64,000 nt of DNA from Ascarosepion bandense (taxonomy: Eukaryota; Mollusca; Cephalopoda; Sepiida; Sepiidae). The stretch lies in the NCBI GenBank assembly GCA_037127315.1, contig JBBBDQ010001154.1, forward strand, positions 651,001 to 715,000, given 5' to 3'. The notes under the pieces were generated by a model, which was given only the letters and a program-made list of their open reading frames with translations, did no database searches and was not told the origin of the DNA. Positions 57,682 to 64,000 of the stretch are shown here, in pieces. Within the stretch, counting starts at the first letter, position 1; each line of letters opens with the position of its first letter. The translations under genes and the position numbers were made by a program.

Positions 57682-57886
57682 CTGTAAAAACTTGAGTCGG
57701 TCAAGAAAATCTTGCATGTAACTGCCCAGTGGCTTAAGAGATGGGTATGAGCGTTTAGCCCACATGGCTGGCACCCTGCCAATGATAAGGCTGGAAGCTA
57801 CTGCCTCCAGAGTAGCAGACATGACAACAAGTCCTTTGATGGCTTTCTGAAGACTCTGCAAACTGGAACGGATGATCTGCATTAAC
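57682..57886 (-). CDS. DNAH (3/7/12 group): Axonemal dynein heavy chain exon
   Basis: 205 nt between acceptor GTGTGCAG and donor GTAATT. It encodes the remainder of a Lys codon, then [53 protein letters not shown] and [15 protein letters not shown]. The QKA(I/L)KGLVVMS...VP.MW...[10 protein letters not shown](Y/W) pattern is a hallmark of dynein heavy chains at the start of the C-terminal domain. Phase 2 in (AA|G), phase 0 out. Confidence 0.98.
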
Positions 57887-58298
57887 CTGCACACAAGACC
57901 AAAACAACAAAAAAAAGGCTTATTAGTTATTTTATATGGAACTGAAATTTGCACAAGATGAAAGAAATGGTTCTTTGTTCTGATTTTATTTAAGATATTT
58001 CCTCTTATTTTATTAAATCACTGGTGATTTGAAGCTGAACGTCTAAAAGACAAAAATAAAAACAAGATAAAAATATTTTGAAGAAAACTTGAATACAAAA
58101 TTTGTGGCTGTATGAGAATTAATATAAAACCTTTTTAAAATTTCTGGGGTGAGCAGTTATCATTTTACATTATTTGCTTTCAGAAGAAGGGCAGAGGCAA
58201 CAATGGCTGATATATTATAACAAAAAAGATGAGGACATTAGTCTGAATGTAAATAATTCTTCAAATCTGTTGATTGATTTGACTTTTATGGTTTACTA
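57887..58298. other. Dynein intron, no feature recognised
   Basis: Part of the 2687-bp intron 60573-57887. AT-rich. Confidence 0.6.
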
Positions 58299-58745
58299 GC
58301 ATTATATCCCGGCATTGCTTGAGTGTAATGAAAGCTTTAAAACTAATCCATGGTCCTGGAGCTCAGACTCAGCCTAAAGAATATTTGTGTGAAGTTTGGT
58401 GAGAATCGGATAAAAATTGTGGATTTGTATAAAAGACATACAGACAGATAAACAGACACACACACAAACATCTTGCCTTTTACATATATATATTATCGAT
58501 TTTCTGCACTATTGTAAGAACTGCAACCTTGAAACTTCTGAAAATTGTTTCTTATGTCTTTGCCGATGAGTGTATCAAATTTGATTAAAATCGGACCACT
58601 CCTTCTATAACATGATTTTTTTGATTATCAATTTTCGATATTTATCAGGGGGTACCTTGACACAAAACCTAGCTAAGAACACTCACAACTGTGTAAATTT
58701 TCAAGAAAATAAGTTCAGCCGTTTCGGAGTCTATAGGTAACGGGG

Positions 58746-58783
<38 letters not shown>

Positions 58784-58814
58784 ACAAAGTTCCACTTATA
58801 AATAAGTTTAGATA
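58299..58814 (+). repeat. Dispersed repeat E, second full-looking copy
   Basis: Collinear with 49945-50452 from ACTAGCATTATATCCCGGCA to ATAAATAAGTTTAGATA. Differences include a (CA)n expansion at 58747-58781 and loss of most of the internal TA array. Confidence 0.85.
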
Positions 58815-58904
58815 AACCTTTTACAGGTTATTTAAAGGCAGAAAATATTTTTGCATTGTTAGAATTTTTGGGAGATAATGATTTACTGAGACAAGATTTA
58901 ATTA

Positions 58905-59122
58905 GAACAAGGGTATTTGAACGTAAGTGAATATAATGAACTGGACCGGAATTGGATTACATCTCTCCGATTTCAGATTTGTCATCCATTACAGGAGATG
59001 CACATCCAAACTTCAGCACTTGGTATTCCAAGTGGTCACCCATCTAGGTACTAACCAGGCTCAATGTTGCTTAATTTTGTTGATTGTATGAGAACTGTGG
59101 TTTCAATGTTCTGCATTTGTAA
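58905..59122 (-). mobile_element. 5S-tRNA composite SINE relic (minus strand)
   Basis: Minus-strand 5S-like segments TTAAGCAACATTGAGCCTGG and TACCTAGATGGGTGACCAC (59090-59030) followed by a worn tRNA head. Truncated tail. Confidence 0.7.
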
Positions 59123-60573
59123 GCCCTCAAATCTGTTTAAAAATGCTTGGTACCACATGACCTTGATAGAGAGGTTAGTGTGCCATAAAACCACATTCAT
59201 TATTATAACCTAGCAGATGCAATTAATGATTGTGAGGATCTACTTCAAACGCTACACACTAGTTCCCTGTATGCCTGCAATTGCCAAATGAGAGAACGAG
59301 AACTGTATCTCTTTTGCTTTACCTCTTCTAATCCCCCCTCAATAGGACATGAGTTATGTCAGTGTTTCTTTTATTAAAAATGATTTACAGATTAATCAAA
59401 GTATCTAGGTCAACCTGAAAGAAACAATTTTTGTTATTTATGGTAAAAGTTTTTTTTTACCTACTTCCCTCAAATCGTGTCATTTAATGAAGTCAATAAA
59501 AAAGTAAATTTTGATAATAATCTGAAAAATGTTTAATTATTATTCGTGTCCAAAGTTTCATATTTCTAGCATCTATTCTTTTATAGAATACGACACAAAA
59601 GCATAAACAAAATCATTTGAATTGCTTAGGTAACGGCTTTTCAATATTAAGCTTTGAGTAATTTATCTTTCCTTATTAATTTATTTTCTTTAATTTGTTT
59701 TCAGCTCATGACCATCGAGTAAACAGCATGGACTGAAAATTGACATTGTCTCTGACAAAACTTGAACTCGGTAACACTTGTGACTTTATACAATAGGCTA
59801 CTTTGCTGATTTAACCCTGGGGGAATTGAATGAAGAATAAGAACCAGATACTTTTTCTCACTTGATTTTCCTGCAATATATTGTGATTTACTACAGAAGT
59901 GGAGTTGAAGATATAACAGTCATTAAGCTACGTGGATTCTTTAAATGATGCCATTTTCATTATTAATTTTGACAGTAAAGTCATTAATGGCTATAAAATA
60001 TAAAATGACTTAAAAATTGAGATGAAAAAAAAGAAAAATAAAATAATCAAAGTAAAAATGTTTCATTGGCAGAATTCTGTCAACTTGAAAATATATTATT
60101 ATGGGATAGTAAACAAATATATTATTATGGGATAGTAAACAAACAATATGACATTGGTGAAATTGTATAAAAAAGGATGTAAGCATATGACAAGATTTAG
60201 CTTTTCTTGGCTGATTAGTAACTGTTACCAAATTGGTAAACGAGCATCCATATCAAGCAGGTTCCCAAAATACAGGTTCAAATCTTGCTAGGGGCTAGCT
60301 CTTTCTTTCTGATATATACTGCTAATATTGACTGAAAAACAATCTCAGATTTGTGATTAAAAGAAAAAACGATGATTAACATGAAACTGACATAATAATG
60401 AATATAATGACCAATTTTAGTTCTATTAGAAGCTTCATTAAGCAAAACCAAAGATGACTTATTGTTGTCAAAAACACTGACAAATTGAAAATAAATGCCC
60501 ATCAAAGAGGAATTTCCCTTGACTACAGGTGTGAAAATTTAAAGAAAGAAAAAAAAAGAATTTCAAAACTCAC
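59123..60573. other. Dynein intron, no feature recognised
   Basis: AT-rich. A short exact tandem (AAATATATTATTATGGGATAGTAA-like unit twice at 60088-60140) is present. A B-box-like CAGGTTCAAATCTTGC at 60271-60290 hints at a worn SINE. Confidence 0.5.
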
Positions 60574-60677
60574 TTGTTAAATCTCTCCATTTCTTGTACA
60601 AGGACAGTGTTCATGCTTTCTGAGTAGACAACAGGATATTTTTGGACCCCAGCCTCAATACTGAAATCATTGGGTAA
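60574..60677 (-). CDS. DNAH (3/7/12 group): Axonemal dynein heavy chain exon (first in window)
   Basis: 104 nt between acceptor TTGCTTTCAG and donor GTGAGT. It encodes [20 protein letters not shown], then [14 protein letters not shown] and two bases of a Lys codon. The YP(V)VY.ESMNTVL.QE..RFN block is near-invariant in dynein heavy chains. Phase 0 at its start, phase 2 at its end, matching the next exon. The gene continues upstream beyond the right edge; no further exon was found in 60678-64000. Confidence 0.97.
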
Positions 60678-60789
60678 CTGAAAGCAAAGTAGACACATGA
60701 CAATCACAAATCTAGGGAATACACAACACTGGCTAAATTAAAACATCTAATATGTGTAAAATATTTACATAGCATTTCTTTTTCTATCT

Positions 60790-60794
60790 ATCTA

Positions 60795-60872
<78 letters not shown>
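60790..60872. repeat. (TC)n(CA)n(TA)n compound microsatellite
   Basis: TCTA/TC units, then CA, then TA runs in series in a dynein intron. Confidence 0.9.
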
Positions 60873-60873
<1 letters not shown>

Positions 60874-60975
60874 GAAATTATAATATTATTAGCTCTACTT
60901 TGTATTGAGCACTTTTTTAAGAATAGTGTTTCTTTAGACAAGGAATATTATTCCATCCATATGTACCCTATACTC

Positions 60976-61014
<39 letters not shown>
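60976..61014. repeat. (TA)n microsatellite
   Basis: TA array. Confidence 0.9.
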
Positions 61015-61018
<4 letters not shown>

Positions 61019-61069
61019 TATAATTTCACACATCCTAGTGGTTAATGGATAGGTAAAAAAATCCTGTTG

Positions 61070-61210
61070 AGTGGCCACTGTGGCCATCGGACTTCATGTC
61101 CTTGAAATTTTTTCTTTTCTGTAGGGCCGTTTGAAGTCAGTTGTTTGTCAGATGTGCCCCAAAAATATTGAGGAATTAAATATGAATCTGCTTAACGTGC
61201 TTTTTTTACT
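61070..61210 (+). pseudogene. Transposase C-terminal relic (mariner/IS630-like)
   Basis: VEWPLWPSDFMSLKFFLF then, one frame over, GRLKSVVCQMCPKNIEELNM resembles the W-PPRSPDL-P-DFFLWG-LK--VY---P-T-E-L end of mariner-type transposases. The catalytic Asp lies in the SPD segment (here PSD). Only about 140 bp survive. Confidence 0.45.
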
Positions 61211-61434
61211 TGATATTTCTTACCTCCTCTATTTGTCAATATTTCTTTATTCTTTCTTTATTTTTTTATTCATATTGTCCTTTTACAGATATATTTTTAG
61301 TTATATCTGAAATATATATATATATATATATATTTATTCACACACTACTAAATGTTAAATGTTATTTTGTGGTAACCCATGTTTGAGTAAATGCTCTATT
61401 GTTTTTTGTGTTATTTTCTGTATTTTAAACAGTG

Positions 61435-61803
61435 TAAATTTTGGCTTGAGGCAGCAGAAATGTGGTTATGCTGAGGATGCCATGGACTGAGCACGTGACT
61501 AATGACAAAGTGTTGGAGAGGATGGAAACTCATAATTAACATAAGGAAGAGACAGATGAGGTTTCTGGGATATGCAATGAAGAAAGAGGGCCTGAAGAAT
61601 TTAATACTCACAGGATGGATAGAAGGAAAAAGAGACAGGAGAAAGCCGTGCAAGACCTACTTGATAGGCATGAGCAAAAGGATGGCAGAGTGAGGTTTAG
61701 GAGAGATTCCAAGAAAAAGAATTTTGATAGCAACAAGAAACAAAACCAAGTGGAAGTCCATGATCGCCTACATCCTGAAGGACACACTACATGAAGAAGA
61801 AGA
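61435..61803 (+). mobile_element. LINE family A, 3' fragment
   Basis: Contains EAAEMWLC/RMPWTEHV, the KRQMRFLGYAMKKEGLKNLI block and LTGWIEGKRDRRKPCKTYL, then the tail GAAGAAGAAGAAG before a TA run. Frameshifted near 61470-61530. Confidence 0.8.
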
Positions 61804-62641
61804 AGAATATATATATATATACCCACACACAGGATTCCTAAATGTAATTGCTCTTTTCTATCTAGTAGTAATGAATATATAAATTTCTGACCATTGACAA
61901 TCCGTTGCAGTTGTACTGAATGATCAAACACTCTTTAATGTAGAATATTTTTTGCAAAGTTTCGTTTTTTTATATCTGTTTTCTCTTGCTTCAACAATAA
62001 ACGCTGTCCAAAGTTTAAAATAAGACAATTTGCAGTATTATACAGATTTACAAAAAATAATGAAAAAACAAATTAATCTCTCTTCATATTAAAGAGACAT
62101 TGATTGAATTTGCACAAGGCAATCCTTGATATAAACCAAAGCCAAACACACAAAAATGACACTATAGAAAATAATTTTCTTTGAGAAAAAAAAATTATGG
62201 TTGAAACAAATTTTTGTGAAAAAAAGTATTAGGCTGTCATGACACCAATTAAAATAAAAAAAATGAAATTAGTATTGAGGACATTAATATTTAGCAGCTG
62301 TACATTATTCAGGGTATCTTCCTTTTGATATCACATATCTGTTTAAAGAAAAATAAACAAATTTTTTATAATTTAATTATTTCATTGCTGGACATAAACC
62401 TTTTGGGAATTTTGTTAAAACAGACTCTAGCATCAGTAGTTTTATCTTCATAAACAGCAATGTAAACAACACGCATGTAAATGATTTTTTTCCCTACCCT
62501 TCTAAGTCATTTTTATTTATGAGAAATGCATATTTAAGAGAACCATTTTGATTGTTTTGAAACAGCCATTGTGATTGGTTAACCAATCAGAGCCTTCCAT
62601 AGCTGTTGAATGGAACAGATTCTGTACCTTTGATTGAGTTT

Positions 62642-62698
62642 GAGTTTTGTTTAATGGCATATCAACACCTCTGTGGGTTATTTAATGCCAAAAGGTAG
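62642..62698 (-). repeat. Fragment of the 5S-SINE 3' part
   Basis: TTTAATGGCATATCAACA...GGGTTATTTAATGCCAA parallels the minus-strand 3' region of the composite SINE at 56470-56510. Either a truncated SINE or the end of the LINE that supplied that tail. Confidence 0.5.
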
Positions 62699-62934
62699 GG
62701 TTTTAAAATATTTTTTTAATGCTTGGTTATAGTGGCAAAGTTGATTTAGTCAGATTGTGATAAAAAATTGTTTTCATTTTTTAATAATTGAAGATTTTTT
62801 CAAGTTTTGTATTAAAAAATGTATTGCTGTTAATTTTTTTTCTTCAAAAATGTATTTTTCTGTAAAAGTATATCTTTCTATAAAAGTATTTTTATACTTT
62901 CATAGTGTATTGACCCCAGTTTGGGAGTTAACTG

Positions 62935-63092
62935 TTTGCCCATAGCTGGGACCTTAACAGGTGCTACCACTCTGGGTCAGGGTGGACCTGGGAACAACAG
63001 CAATTAAGAGGTGGTTCCATGCTTCCCACAACCTCCCAATCAGAGGCCTTGCTACCGGATGTAGTTTACCATCATACCCAGAACCCGTACCT
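62935..63092 (-). repeat. Dispersed repeat C (inverted relative to 7505)
   Basis: Carries CAACAGCAATTAAGAGGTGG and TGGGTCAGGGTGGA, the complements of the 7505-7632 copy. It starts GCCCATAGCTGGGACC, vaguely tRNA-like. Confidence 0.6.
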
Positions 63093-64000
63093 TTGATGCT
63101 ACATAAGAAATAGATATAAAGTATAATGTACTGCTGACCAATTTAAACAGCCACATTTTATAATTTAAACTAAGTTTTGGGGCGACTCTTTCTTTTAGTA
63201 AGACATTTTATTACTGAGTTTACTAAGATCAGAACAACAACACAAGCTTGATGGCTACGTAAACATTTTAGTTATCTGTTCATTAAATTGGTGGCTATGA
63301 TTTGATTTTAGCCCAAGAACAGGTATCTAGTTGTGTTGGTGATGCTGCACCACCTACCATGAGGCGAAGAAATAAAGACACTGCTCCTCCCGCCCAGTGA
63401 TGGCTGCTCTTGGGTTATAACAAAAGAGAGAAAAAAAAACAAAACTCTGAAGTGTCGTTTGTGCTTTTTTTTTTTCACTCCCAGTGGCAGTTTTGACCGA
63501 CTGTTTATGACTGAGCTGGTCTACTGGTATAATGTAACACTGGAGTATGATGCCTCTCCCACAAAAGCCAGTGGGCCCGCAATTTCTTAACATAAACATG
63601 CAAAAGTGCATACATGAAACTTGTGTTATTCCTTCATGAAATAACTTTCTCACACATAGTCATTCTCATACAGTGTGGAATGCATGTGATATTCTTTAGC
63701 AAATTGCTATAAGTTCGATTAAATGTTTTCTATTGGATATCTTTGTTTTTATTTTTATAGATTGTTCTCAATTTCTTGGTGGCTCACACTCACGGCTAAC
63801 ATTCAAGCATCAATGAATATAAATATTTGGCAGACCTGAAGGATACTACCACCGTCTTTAAATTTGTTGTTTTTCTTATTTTTACTTTTCTCAGTGCAGT
63901 CTTATTGGTTATTACATAAAGTTTCCAATTATCAAAAGAAATTTGAAAAAATTTCAAGATTTAAACAATTTGGGGGGGGGCTCAGTTTCTCATACAACAT
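63093..64000. other. Dynein intron, no exon or repeat recognised
   Basis: AT-rich. A 99-codon minus frame (63354-63653) has no dynein or transposon similarity that I can see. The next upstream dynein exon should encode the segment ending in front of LPNDFSIE and is not here. Confidence 0.5.

Noticed and set aside
60678..64000. Further upstream dynein exons
   Set aside because: I looked on the minus strand for the expected preceding segments (FGLH.NA.IT-like and GGRVTD-like) and found none. The next exon is presumably beyond the window.

Overview
The window looks like nuclear DNA of a mollusc, most likely a cephalopod such as an octopus. The sequence is AT-rich and mostly non-coding, with more than twenty (TA)n arrays, a dense layer of decayed retroelements, tRNA- and 5S-rRNA-derived SINEs, and split coding exons with canonical GT-AG introns. 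One repeat at 20.86-21.06 kb resembles an interspersed repeat I associate with octopus sequence. There are no prokaryotic gene structures. Species assignment is an inference.

The only host gene I can prove is the 3' end of an axonemal dynein heavy chain (DNAH3/7/12 group) on the minus strand. Five exons (60574-60677, 57682-57886, 27105-27242, 21567-21658, 20110-20371) join in phase into 801 nt that encode the last 266 residues and a stop. One of its introns is about 30.4 kb and holds most of the transposon debris between 27 and 57 kb. A possible terminal exon of an unidentified plus-strand gene lies at 17743-18081, tail-to-tail with the dynein gene.

Region 0-20 kb, downstream of the dynein gene, is repeat-dominated. 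It holds a large inverted duplication of a LINE tail (100-1618), a Jockey/CR1-like LINE relic (4.1-6.3 kb), a Penelope-like element (PLE) with inverted flanks (9.15-10.9 kb), a longer 5'-truncated LINE with endonuclease, reverse transcriptase and C-terminal zinc-finger remnants (11.46-14.36 kb), and a set of palindromes and foldback elements. Four hammerhead-ribozyme motifs lie at 1.8, 6.55, 11.3 and 16.0 kb. Two have an intact catalytic core.

Region 20-64 kb is dynein exons and introns. The introns hold a second PLE with a GIY-YIG endonuclease remnant and a 118-bp near-perfect palindrome (24.5-25.6 kb), a 115-bp minisatellite (29.6-30.1 kb), several LINE fragments, a 76-bp mariner MITE, a 3.2-kb structure bounded by 300-bp inverted arms (42.9-46.1 kb), and many SINEs.

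The SINEs are modular. One type has a tRNA-like head with a (CTGA)n-like tail. A second puts a 5S rRNA-like module in front of the same tRNA head and ends in a different body with a (CCAA)n tail. One copy carries a tandem duplication of the 5S head. Another was split by a 373-bp hAT-like MITE with a perfect 8-bp target duplication.
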